Assembly: GCA_019359415.1 (NCBI GenBank)
Contig: JAHHHH010000074.1
Location: 1 to 38,702 of the forward strand
Direction: 5' to 3'
Source of the DNA: Iphinoe sp. HA4291-MV1
Lineage (GTDB): Bacteria > Cyanobacteriota > Cyanobacteriia > Cyanobacteriales > Nostocaceae
DNA length: 38,702 bases
Program-made: the position numbers and the translations under genes
Shown: in pieces, positions 15,017 to 22,956 of the stretch
How positions within the stretch are numbered: position 1 is the stretch's first letter
How the letters are laid out: every line of letters starts with the position of its first letter
The notes under the pieces: generated by a model
The model's database searches: none
What the model was told of the DNA's origin: nothing
Seen by the model: the letters and a program-made list of their open reading frames with translations, nothing else

Positions 15017-17002
15017 ATGACCAATAACATACAAATTCAATTAAGATGGGATGAGCCAACAACGGGAGATAGGCGAGAACCACGTCTAAGTGCACCTATC
15101 GCCTTTGGTCGAGATTTGACCGTGCTACCTCCTGAAATAGAAGGACAGCGCGTTGCCCGAATGTTGCTGAATAGTCATCAAGTCTCTCGATATCACGCGC
15201 TGATTGACTGGGAACAAAACCAGTTGGTAGTGACTGACCAAAAAAGTACTAACGGTACTTTTGTCAACGGTAAGCCTCAAACACGTAGTGTTCTAACTAA
15301 CGGCGATACTTTACAAATAGGTCCGTACATCATTACGATTACCTTTGCCGCTGCTAGCACACCTCCACCTACCCCTAACATCAACTCCACCATTCACTTC
15401 AATCCCAACACCAATGTACCAGACCCCAACCTACCTCCTCCTCAAAGAGCAACACCTCTAGGAAGCAATTTTCCACCATCTGAGTTTCAGAAGGAAAAAG
15501 TTTCAGTACAAGCGCTGCACGCAACTGGTTTATCTGTGGGTGAAAGTGATTATCTTGCAATTGGAGCAGGATTGGGTAGCTATACGTGGGTAGATTTGCT
15601 GAGAGTATGTGGTGCTAATAGAGACAAGATAGTGACTTTGGGATTGGACGAAAAACCATATGCACGATACAAGCGCCTCTGCATGAACTCACAAATCCCT
15701 TTGCATGAACGACTACGTTCTAATTCTGACTCTTGTCCTGATAATATTTGGGGTTGGCCTAGTTACGCTTTGCGGGAGTCTTGGCGTGATTTTACGAAGG
15801 GAAACCTGAATCGGTCATTTAAGTATTTGTGGCAGGTGTTTAATGAACCAACCTTTGCTGAAACTTATACCCCTCGTTCGGGAAATGTGTTTGATTCTAT
15901 AGATAGAGAGGTAAAACGTATAGGCTGGGATAGGATTTATCGTTACGGACGAGTACAGACAATTCGTAAGACTGATGATGACAGATATTGTGTAGCCTAC
16001 TCCCGTGGACAAGGAAATCATGCCTTCCATGTTGCTCGTTATTTACACTTAGCAATTGGTTATCCCGCAATTCAGTTTCTCCCAGATTTGCAAGCTTACA
16101 GGGAGAAGTATCCAAACCCAGACCCTAAGTCTGGGGTCAATAAGTCTGTAGTCAATGCCTACGAAGACCACAATCATGTTTATGAGCAACTAGAGCGACA
16201 AGGTGGTAAAGTACTGATTCGGGGACGGGGGATTGTTGCTTCCCGCATTTTGCAGCGTATCTATGAAGCAAGAAAACGGAATCGGAATATTACAGTATTG
16301 CATTTGATGCGATCGCCTAAACCCATGGGCAACAAGTTTGAAAAAGCACAGCGCCTAGTGAAGAATCATTACGAATTCCAACCCTTCAACTGGCCCAAAG
16401 CTTGTTGGGGTGGGGAACTGCGAGTGATAATGGAAAAAGCTAGCCCTGATGAACGTAAGCGCTTGCTCACGGACTGGGGTGGTACCACCACTGCTGACCG
16501 CCGCGATTGGCAGCGTATTATTGAGGAGGGGTTAAGAGAAGGTTGGTATAAAATTGAGTTTGGTGAAGTGCAAAAGGTGGAACGCAATGCCCAAAACCGA
16601 CCTATTACATATATCCAAGAAAAAGATTTTGGGCAAGTGACCCTAGATGCTGATTTTATTATTGATGCCACCGGACTTGATGCCAAGGTACAAACCACTC
16701 CACTACTGGACGACTTAGTGAAACACTACAACCTGCCATTGAATTATCTGGAGCGCTTACCTGTTGCAAATAATTTTGAATTGGTTGAGATGCGTAATGG
16801 CAAAGGTCAGATGTACGCAGCTGGAGCAATTACTCTAGGTGGTCCCCATGCAGCTGTTGATAGCTTCCTCGGTTTGCAATACGCTGCTCTGTATGCAGTG
16901 GATGGTCTTGCTGCTGCTCGTGCGCCCGGAGTACATCGCTTAAATTTTATGAGTTCGTTTGGGCAATGGTTGAAGTGGGTGTTCAATCAGTCACCTTCAT
17001 AG
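15017..17002 (+). CDS. FHA domain fused to FAD/NAD(P)-binding oxidoreductase
   Basis: A 661-residue two-part protein. Residues 1-112 are a complete FHA domain (FGRD 30-33, VSRYHALI with Ser57/His60, STNGTFVNG 77-85), with all phospho-Thr contacts present. Residues 113-160 are a Pro-rich linker. The remainder is a flavoprotein-like oxidoreductase: dinucleotide loop AIGAGLGS (about 181-188), a second Rossmann-like loop KVLIRGRGIVAS (about 380), DFIIDATGLDA (about 565) and a C-terminal FAD-contact region QMYAAGAITLGGPHAAVDSF. It resembles the lysine/ornithine monooxygenase and pyridine-nucleotide oxidoreductase superfamily, but the substrate is unknown. The open frame extends 16 codons upstream; the ATG at 15017 starts the conserved FHA strand. 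The CPBP gene follows after 7 bp. Confidence 0.88.
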   Translation: MTNNIQIQLRWDEPTTGDRREPRLSAPIAFGRDLTVLPPEIEGQRVARMLLNSHQVSRYHALIDWEQNQLVVTDQKSTNGTFVNGKPQTRSVLTNGDTLQIGPYIITITFAAASTPPPTPNINSTIHFNPNTNVPDPNLPPPQRATPLGSNFPPSEFQKEKVSVQALHATGLSVGESDYLAIGAGLGSYTWVDLLRVCGANRDKIVTLGLDEKPYARYKRLCMNSQIPLHERLRSNSDSCPDNIWGWPSYALRESWRDFTKGNLNRSFKYLWQVFNEPTFAETYTPRSGNVFDSIDREVKRIGWDRIYRYGRVQTIRKTDDDRYCVAYSRGQGNHAFHVARYLHLAIGYPAIQFLPDLQAYREKYPNPDPKSGVNKSVVNAYEDHNHVYEQLERQGGKVLIRGRGIVASRILQRIYEARKRNRNITVLHLMRSPKPMGNKFEKAQRLVKNHYEFQPFNWPKACWGGELRVIMEKASPDERKRLLTDWGGTTTADRRDWQRIIEEGLREGWYKIEFGEVQKVERNAQNRPITYIQEKDFGQVTLDADFIIDATGLDAKVQTTPLLDDLVKHYNLPLNYLERLPVANNFELVEMRNGKGQMYAAGAITLGGPHAAVDSFLGLQYAALYAVDGLAAARAPGVHRLNFMSSFGQWLKWVFNQSPS

Positions 17003-17009
17003 ATAATTT

Positions 17010-17897
17010 ATGACTCCTGAAAATATCAATAATCCATTTCTCCATCTCAAAGTTCGCTCTTTGCTGCTGCGGCTTCTACTGATATCCTTCGTTCTTGGCT
17101 TAGGATTGGGGCTAATCCAAGCGACAAGAGAGTTGAATTTCAACCCTCAAGTCTTGAATCTCATCCTCTACATTTTTGTGTTCGGGTTACTTTGCCTTTG
17201 GACACTGGCAGACTTTAAGCGCTTAGGAGTTCACCTTAACTACATCGTTGGTCAGCTACCAAATAATCATAGGTGGTTGCCGATGGTAGGCTTAGTCATT
17301 CTGATGATACTATTTTCCATTGGTTCCTACCTAGTGTTGTTTTATATACTGTCATTAGTGGCTCCATCTTTTGTAGATGCAATCCTAAACGACGTTGCCA
17401 AAAGCCCAACACCTCAAAGGACTGCACCATTGTTGTTCAACCTGCTGGGAGCGATCGTGTTAGTGGTTGTTGCCCCAATTACTGAAGAATTCCTCTTTAG
17501 AGGGATTATTTTGCAGCGCTGGGCAAGTAAGTGGGGTATTCGAGCAGGATTGTTGGGTTCATCGCTATTATTCGGCATCGGGCACGCGAATATTGTGGGA
17601 TTGTCTATGGTAGGAGTGATTTTGGGGGTGTTATACATCAGGACGCGATCGCTCATCGTACCCATTGCCTGCCATGCGATGAATAATTCTTTTGTAGTGG
17701 TCATGATGCTGTTACCCAGTGCGTCGAAGACTACCTCAGCCGTGCACAGATTAGAACAATTACGTTATAGCTTGTGGTTCGGTATCCTGTTTATAGTTCT
17801 CTCACTACCTCTGTTAGTAAGCTTTCTCTCCCAAAACTGGCCACGCAAAGATGCAGTCATCCCCTACTTCATCAACTCTTTTCAAAAAGAGTCATGA
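17010..17897 (+). CDS. CPBP (CAAX/Abi) family intramembrane metalloprotease
   Basis: A 295-residue membrane protein with about seven hydrophobic segments. The three CPBP motifs are intact: EEFLFRG (Glu159, Glu160, Arg164), FGIGHAN (His192) and HAMNNS (His222, Asn226). Family members are glutamate-type intramembrane proteases, as in CAAX processing and bacteriocin self-immunity. It starts 7 bp after the FHA-oxidoreductase stop codon, so the two are almost certainly co-transcribed. A functional link, such as membrane cleavage of a partner, is inferred. The substrate is unknown. Confidence 0.88.
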   Translation: MTPENINNPFLHLKVRSLLLRLLLISFVLGLGLGLIQATRELNFNPQVLNLILYIFVFGLLCLWTLADFKRLGVHLNYIVGQLPNNHRWLPMVGLVILMILFSIGSYLVLFYILSLVAPSFVDAILNDVAKSPTPQRTAPLLFNLLGAIVLVVVAPITEEFLFRGIILQRWASKWGIRAGLLGSSLLFGIGHANIVGLSMVGVILGVLYIRTRSLIVPIACHAMNNSFVVVMMLLPSASKTTSAVHRLEQLRYSLWFGILFIVLSLPLLVSFLSQNWPRKDAVIPYFINSFQKES

Positions 17898-17974
17898 AAA
17901 AATAAGAAACACAATGTTCTATAGTATAGAAATGTATAAAATTCTATAAAGTATTTAAAATATATCTTTTTAAG

Positions 17975-18700
17975 ATGCAGACATTTGAAGCAAATTCCTT
18001 AATGCATCTGTCAGTTGTACCAAAACGTTGCCAGCCTCTAAAGATTGTCGCGCTAGGAGATAGTTTAGTATATGGATTTGGTGATCCAGAAGGAGGCGGC
18101 TGGGTCGAGCGACTACGACGGTGTTGGATGTTACCAGATAGCCCAGGTCATGTGATTTATAATTTGGGAGTGCGGGGCGATCGCATTCAGCAAGTAGCGC
18201 AAAGGCTAGAAGTTGAATTTCGCCACCGGGGTGAACTGCGAAATCAGGTTCCCGACTTGATTGTTCTTTCAGTAGGAGTCAATGATTCCGCACGGTTAAG
18301 TCGTCTCAATGGACGAAACTATACAGATTTTGCCATTTTTGAATCACAAATTGCATCCTTACTTGACCGGGCACAGTTGCTTTGCCCGGTTTTATTTGTA
18401 GGCATGGTACCAGTTGACGAAGCCAAGATGCCATTTATGGATTGCTTGTACTACAATCATACCGACCAATACCGCTACAAAGAAGCTATGAGAGTCGCTT
18501 GCACCGCAAGGAGAATTCCCTATCTCGACATTTTCCAGAAATGGATGGATAGCACTGAAGCGTGGAGACTCAAACGCTTGAGCAAAGATGGTCTTCATCC
18601 CAATACGTTAGGGTATCAAACTCTGTTGGAGGATGTTATGAATTGGGAAGCGTTTGCTGCCTACAATAGTAGTTCCTCCTACCAACTCACTTCGTCATAG
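17975..18700 (+). CDS. SGNH/GDSL hydrolase
   Basis: A 241-residue esterase/lipase-like SGNH hydrolase. Block I VALGDSLVYG has nucleophile Ser30, block III is SVGVND (Asn103), and block V DGLHPN has Asp205 and His208, completing the triad. Gly66 in YNLGVRGD serves block II. No signal peptide is visible, so it is probably cytosolic. It starts at the first ATG (17975); the ATG nine codons downstream is an alternative, since family similarity starts only near residue 20. It is in the same direction as the FHA-CPBP genes, 77 bp downstream. The substrate is unknown. Confidence 0.88.
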   Translation: MQTFEANSLMHLSVVPKRCQPLKIVALGDSLVYGFGDPEGGGWVERLRRCWMLPDSPGHVIYNLGVRGDRIQQVAQRLEVEFRHRGELRNQVPDLIVLSVGVNDSARLSRLNGRNYTDFAIFESQIASLLDRAQLLCPVLFVGMVPVDEAKMPFMDCLYYNHTDQYRYKEAMRVACTARRIPYLDIFQKWMDSTEAWRLKRLSKDGLHPNTLGYQTLLEDVMNWEAFAAYNSSSSYQLTSS

Positions 18701-18799
18701 GAATATCACTGCTTTAGAGTTGTCTATTTTGTTTTATTTCGGGTTATTGCGTTTTCCGCAATGACCCTGGTAATTTTTCATATAGATAGGAGATATCAT

Positions 18800-18851
18800 T
18801 TTTGAATTTTGTTAGCGCAGCGGGACGCAGTCCATTTTGAATTTTGAATTG
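18800..18851. repeat. dispersed ~52-bp repeat, copy 3
   Basis: Same sequence as copy 2 at 1801-1851, here ending four bases before the ATG of the membrane protein gene. Its AT-rich arm supplies an in-frame TTG that would add six false residues to that protein. Confidence 0.88.
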
Positions 18852-18854
18852 TTT

Positions 18855-19280
18855 ATGACTCCTACTTTATTTGGTCGTTGGCAAACTCGACTCTTACTAT
18901 TTTTTACTGTAGGTGTATTGGTATCTATACCTTTTGCAATTGGTTTGGTAGGCTCCCCTCCTAACACCGTTTATTTTTGGATAGTTGGCTATGTTGCCAT
19001 CTTTGGCTTAGTCTGGGATGTGGTTTATATTCAAATCCAAAAATATCGCTGGGATAGAGATTGGCCTGCAGCTTATCAACTGTTTGCTGGTCTTTGGGAG
19101 ATGGTATTTGTCTGGTGTGGGGTAAAATTTATCGGTTTACCAGCGGTAGCAAAAGAACTGCCAATTTTCTGGTTTTTGGTGCATTACAGTGTCGTGTGGC
19201 TGGCAGTTTTTATTGTTTCGCAAAGTTTGATGAGGATTCTATTTGTCCGCTGGCGCTTCCGGGGCGGACAGTGGTTGTAG
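18855..19280 (+). CDS. small four-TM membrane protein
   Basis: A 141-residue integral membrane protein starting MTPTLFGRWQTRLLL, with hydrophobic stretches near residues 12-32, 40-58, 75-92 and 100-122 and a basic C-terminus. The true start is the ATG at 18855; an upstream TTG lies within the dispersed repeat. I recognise no catalytic motif. Conserved-looking Trp and Tyr residues (WDVVYIQIQKYRWDRDWP between helices 2 and 3) suggest a real cyanobacterial family of unknown role. It is the last rightward gene of the island. Confidence 0.75.
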   Translation: MTPTLFGRWQTRLLLFFTVGVLVSIPFAIGLVGSPPNTVYFWIVGYVAIFGLVWDVVYIQIQKYRWDRDWPAAYQLFAGLWEMVFVWCGVKFIGLPAVAKELPIFWFLVHYSVVWLAVFIVSQSLMRILFVRWRFRGGQWL

Positions 19281-19311
19281 ACCTAGGGAATTCAAGCTTT
19301 TTACGGACTGG

Positions 19312-19495
19312 GAGTTAATCAATCCCAATCATGCCAATGCTTACTATTACCGGGGTATGTCCACTCTCAGCTAAAAGACGAACAAAGCGCGATCGCAGAT
19401 TTTCAAAAAGCAGCAGATCTTTATCAGCAGCAAGGAAAGAACACAGATTCTCAAAATGCACTGAACCCATCAGCCAGCTTGAGCAGTAGCCCCGA
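19312..19495 (+). pseudogene. frameshifted TPR-protein C-terminal remnant
   Basis: One frame reads LINPNHANAYYYRGMS and then a stop. A +1 shift near 19370 restores LKDEQSAIADFQKAADLYQQ and QGKNTDSQNAL. This parallels the end of the TPR kinase at 8641 (LNPNYADAYYNRG, DKKAAIADYQKAAEFYQKRG). It is clearly a decayed fragment of a related TPR protein, without a start codon. The kinase domain portion is not seen nearby. Confidence 0.75.
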
Positions 19496-19508
19496 ACACC
19501 GATGAACA

Positions 19509-19528
19509 CCCAACCCGTGAGGGTTGGG
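19509..19528. terminator. hairpin CCCAACCC-gtga-GGGTTGGG
   Basis: An eight-pair perfect GC-rich stem with a four-base loop lies about 75 bp downstream of the ndhB stop codon on the reverse strand. The T-tract is weak, so it may instead be the end of an IS200/IS605-type element. Confidence 0.45.
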
Positions 19529-19600
19529 GAGTAGATGCTATAATCTCACTGCTTTATGCAGGAATGAGCGCAAGCGTTATTCACAACAGCCGTGGGAGTG

Positions 19601-21148
19601 TTAATTGTTGTTCATTGCACTTACCTGAGTGGTCACAACTGTTGTCGGTTGCAAAATCGAGGTATGAGCAATGGAATTGTTAGCCAGAGTAAATAACGGA
19701 TTTGACAAAATCCCAGCGATGGAAGTGGCGATTAATGTCATAACCAACCCCACCTGTAAAGGTCTATACCCAGGCAAATTCCAACGCACTTGTGGGTAAT
19801 TCTTCACAACGTCAGACATTTCATGAGGTTCTTTAACCACCATCATCCTGACAACGCGGATGTAGTAGTAGATGGAGACAACAGTAGTCACTAGCCCCAG
19901 CAACACTAACCAGTATTCTCCAGCCTGCCAACCAGCCCAGAACAAGTAAATCTTACCGAAGAATCCGGCGAGTGGTGGAATACCACCCAAGGACAACAGG
20001 GAAATGCTCAACCCTAAAGTCAGAAGTGGATCTTTCTGGTACAAACCAGAGTATTCGGTAATTTGGTCAGTTCCTGTCCGCAGGGAGAACAGAATCACGC
20101 AGGTAAAGCCGCATAGGTTCATGAACAGGTAGATCAGCAGATAAAATACCATGCTGGCATATCCTGCTTGTGTTCCTGCAACTAAGCCAATCATGACAAA
20201 CCCAGCTTGACCGATGGAAGAATAAGCCAGCATCCGTTTCATGCTGGTTTGGGCGAGGGCGACGACATTACCCAATATCATACTCAAGACGGCAAGGGCG
20301 GTGAAAACAAACTTCCATTCGTTAGCAACGAGAGGGAAGGTTGTTGTCAGCAAGCGAATAGCTAGGGCAAATCCAGCTGCTTTGGAACCGACAGATAAAA
20401 AGGCAATTACTGGAGTGGGTGCGCCTTCATAAACGTCTGGTGTCCACTGGTGGAAAGGCACAGCGGAGATTTTGAAGCCAATACCTGCAACCACAAAAAC
20501 CAGAGCAATCACTAAACCCAGAGATTGACCAAAACCAGATGTGGCAATTCCACTGGCGATCGCACTCAGTTCAGTCGCACCACCCGATAAACCGTACAAC
20601 AGCGAAACTCCATACAAAAATACTGCTGTACTCGAAGCCCCAATCAACAGGTATTTCAGCGCTGCTTCGTTAGAGCGGGGGTCACGCTTGGTGTAACCTG
20701 TGAGCAAATAAGAGGAAATACTCAAGGTTTCTAGGGAGATGAAAATCATCACCAACTCACTAGCCCCTGATAGAAACATTCCTCCCAAGGTAGCAGTTAG
20801 CAAAATCGCTATGAATTCGGCTAATGCGGTACCACTTTGTTCAACGTAGCGAATCGACATCAAAATGGTGACTGCAGCAGATAATGCTACAATACCACGA
20901 AAAACAATACTTAGGTCGTCGCTATTAAAGGCACCGGCAAAAGAGATGGGATTTGTACTATCCCATTCAAAGAACAGGGCGACAATAGAAGCAAGTAAAC
21001 CTGCAATTGCTAGATATCCAATCCAGCGCGAGGATGTCCGCCCTAAAATCAAATCAACAATCAAAACTCCCAAGAGGGTGATAATCACAATCCCCTCTGG
21101 CAGAATTGTTCCAGCATTCAACGCTGATGCAAGATTAGCAAAATCCAT
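19601..21148 (-). CDS. ndhB: NAD(P)H-quinone oxidoreductase subunit 2 (NDH-1)
   Basis: A 515-residue polytopic protein with about 14 transmembrane helices: [19 protein letters not shown] at the start, [22 protein letters not shown], the proton-channel region [20 protein letters not shown] and [12 protein letters not shown]. This is the cyanobacterial NdhB of the thylakoid NDH-1 complex, used in respiration, cyclic electron flow and CO2 uptake. Key Lys/Glu residues of the antiporter-like subunit are in place (for example the Glu in FISLETLS and the Lys in VGSKAAGF). The length is normal. It is a single gene, convergent with the TPR remnant. Confidence 0.97.
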   Translation of the reverse strand: MDFANLASALNAGTILPEGIVIITLLGVLIVDLILGRTSSRWIGYLAIAGLLASIVALFFEWDSTNPISFAGAFNSDDLSIVFRGIVALSAAVTILMSIRYVEQSGTALAEFIAILLTATLGGMFLSGASELVMIFISLETLSISSYLLTGYTKRDPRSNEAALKYLLIGASSTAVFLYGVSLLYGLSGGATELSAIASGIATSGFGQSLGLVIALVFVVAGIGFKISAVPFHQWTPDVYEGAPTPVIAFLSVGSKAAGFALAIRLLTTTFPLVANEWKFVFTALAVLSMILGNVVALAQTSMKRMLAYSSIGQAGFVMIGLVAGTQAGYASMVFYLLIYLFMNLCGFTCVILFSLRTGTDQITEYSGLYQKDPLLTLGLSISLLSLGGIPPLAGFFGKIYLFWAGWQAGEYWLVLLGLVTTVVSIYYYIRVVRMMVVKEPHEMSDVVKNYPQVRWNLPGYRPLQVGLVMTLIATSIAGILSNPLFTLANNSIAHTSILQPTTVVTTQVSAMNNN

Positions 21149-21674
21149 GAGCTGTATAGGTTTCGGCTATCAGACATTTAGGTCTAACTGTGTTCATTCT
21201 ATTGTCTTTTACTCGCGTTGCATTAAATTATGTTTCATTTCCGGCGGTTTGGTTAAGTTTAGTCAGTGCGATGGAAAAGCCAAAATAAAACGTAAGAATT
21301 CAGGTGGGGGAGTAGTTGACAGGAGTTATATGCATAGGGGAACATTAACCGTCGTCCAAACTTGCCGAACTCAGCAGAGGTCTGTTATCCACTTCTTTGC
21401 TGAGGCATTGCGCGTACACGTTGCTCATGAGATTGCGTATCCTTCGCTTATTCCTTTTTCTGCCACCTGAATCCTTACAATAAAACTAACTAATAATGTT
21501 GTTCTCATATAATGAAGCAGATCGGTCTACTACCGATCTGCTTATGTACAAAAACACATAAACAGTTCTTTTATGAACTGCTATTTCTGTTGCATATTAA
21601 GTCTCGCCTTGCGAATGCTTTTTGTGCTTCTTGGCAACAGCAAAGGAAGCTTGATTCATCAATAACTTCAAGTC
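21149..21674. other. 526-bp intergenic region
   Basis: It contains two adjacent hairpins: AGCAGATCGGT-ctact-ACCGATCTGCT (21516-21542), and an AACAGTTC...GAACTGCT pair around 21560-21582. A short frame on the plus strand is the reverse of the ndhB upstream region and has no family features. I see no gene. Confidence 0.6.
21516..21542. terminator. 11-bp hairpin between ndhB and RRM gene
   Basis: A perfect 11-bp inverted repeat with a five-base loop and a second, weaker hairpin just beyond. It is positioned downstream of the RRM gene on the reverse strand (about 130 bp away) and could terminate it, though the U-tract is poor. Confidence 0.45.
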
Positions 21675-21992
21675 TTAATAGCGTCTAGAATATCCACCAG
21701 TGTTGCTGCTTTTGTCCCAGCTACCGCTGCTAGAGCGGCCATTTTTCTCCTCCCGTGGTCTTGCTTTATTTACCTTCATGACACGACCCATCCACTCAGC
21801 ACCATCTAGTGCTTGAATGGCTTTACTTTCTACCGCTTCTGATTCCATTTCTACGAAACCAAAACCACGCGAGCGACCAGTTTCCCGATCAGTAGGTAGT
21901 TGAACTCGCGTTACGGTACCATATTCAGAAAATACCTTAGTGAGGTCGTCTTGTGTGACACTGTAGGATAGGTTACCTACGTAAATTGACAT
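21675..21992 (-). CDS. RRM-domain RNA-binding protein (cyanobacterial Rbp)
   Basis: A 105-residue single-RRM protein. RNP2 is IYVGNLSY (residues 3-10) and RNP1 RGFGFVEM (about 44-51); the Gly/Ser/Arg-rich tail ends SNTGGYSRRY. Cyanobacterial Rbp proteins of this form bind RNA, are often cold-induced, and have been linked to mRNA localisation at thylakoid membranes (family knowledge). The frame extends 12 codons upstream, but the conserved start MSIYVGNL is at 21992. The long upstream region (964 bp to topA) leaves room for a regulated 5' leader. It is monocistronic. Confidence 0.93.
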   Translation of the reverse strand: MSIYVGNLSYSVTQDDLTKVFSEYGTVTRVQLPTDRETGRSRGFGFVEMESEAVESKAIQALDGAEWMGRVMKVNKARPREEKNGRSSSGSWDKSSNTGGYSRRY

Positions 21993-22956
21993 GAAACTCT
22001 CCAGAATCCAACACAAAGAAATGCTCATCCGGAGAGTCGCTTACAGTTATCGATAATAACAAGTTCAGAATCGCCGAATTTACTTCTCCAAGCTTATCCT
22101 AACACAACTTTTCTGAAATCAAGGTGAAATCTATCTTTAGGTATTGATTTTCCAAAAAAGTATCACCTTTTGCTCTACCTATGCAATATATATATGCCTT
22201 ACTTAAATACTTCCTAGGAAAGACGACTTTCCCAAAATATTTTATAAATAATTTTTGAGTTAAATTTGTAACTATAAGGAATATTGCGAACACAGTGGTA
22301 GGAATCAGACAGATGTATTATGAGAATTAGTACGTAGTCTAAGACGGCGACTAAAGTCGCAACGCATTCATGAGCCAGCGCCGTGCGATGAGACCAGTGT
22401 TGTAGGAGGGTCTCCCTCTCAAGAGCTTCGATAGGAAGGATTCACCCGGAGGGGGGTTCTCCCCCGTTGTTGCAAGAGCGGAGACGCTCTTGAGAGGCAT
22501 CTGGCGTCCCCACCCCTTGAAGGAGTGCGGCTCTGTGCTCTCAAACCTGTAACGATGCAGGATAGTTGAGTACTTTCAAAAATGAAGAGCTAGGAGCACA
22601 AGTTCCCCTTGTCGCCTTTTGTTTCCCATCACAACACATTCTAAAATAGTCAGCCAAACCGGAATCATACAAGAAATTTTTGTATTCACTTTGAGGAGGA
22701 TTTTGAAAACTGTAGTCGCCAATTCTGCCTTAGATAAGCTAAAGATTGAAATAACTGGAAACTCACACGCCCACGGTCACTACCTCCCATTACCGGAGGA
22801 AGTTGCGCTAAGCATAGTAGACTTTCGCCATTGTGGGCGGTTTGTGTCAGGATGAAATCACAGATTCTTTAGCGTGAGGTTTTAGCTTGACCGATGCGCT
22901 CTTAATGATTTCAATTGACTGTTTAGCTTAGCAGCTATTCTTTTTTTGGAATTTCC
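21993..22956. other. 964-bp intergenic region between RRM gene and topA
   Basis: The left 300 bp is AT-rich (probably the promoter/5' leader of the RRM gene). 22340-22550 is a GC-rich repeat mosaic with hairpins such as aagagcggagacgctctt near 22477-22494 and gggggttctccccc near 22451-22465. The right part holds a possible small ORF (22703-22855) and the topA upstream region. No RNA gene is recognised. Confidence 0.55.
22703..22855 (+). CDS. possible 50-residue ORF with strong ribosome-binding site
   Basis: A TTG start lies four bases after the strong Shine-Dalgarno sequence GAGGAGGA. The protein would begin MKTVVANSALDKLKIEITGN and end in HCGRFVSG, with a His-rich middle (HAHGHYLPLP). I recognise no family. 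Support is only the ribosome-binding site and an open frame upstream of topA on the same strand. It may be a leader peptide, a gene remnant, or chance. Confidence 0.3.
   Translation: MKTVVANSALDKLKIEITGNSHAHGHYLPLPEEVALSIVDFRHCGRFVSG

Noticed and set aside
20865-21470. 201-residue plus-strand frame opposite the ndhB 5' end
   Set aside because: Most of it is antisense to a certain ndhB gene, and the remainder has no family features.
22099-22293. 64-residue reverse-strand frame upstream of the RRM gene
   Set aside because: AT-rich, no start context and no recognisable family. It is more likely leader/promoter sequence.
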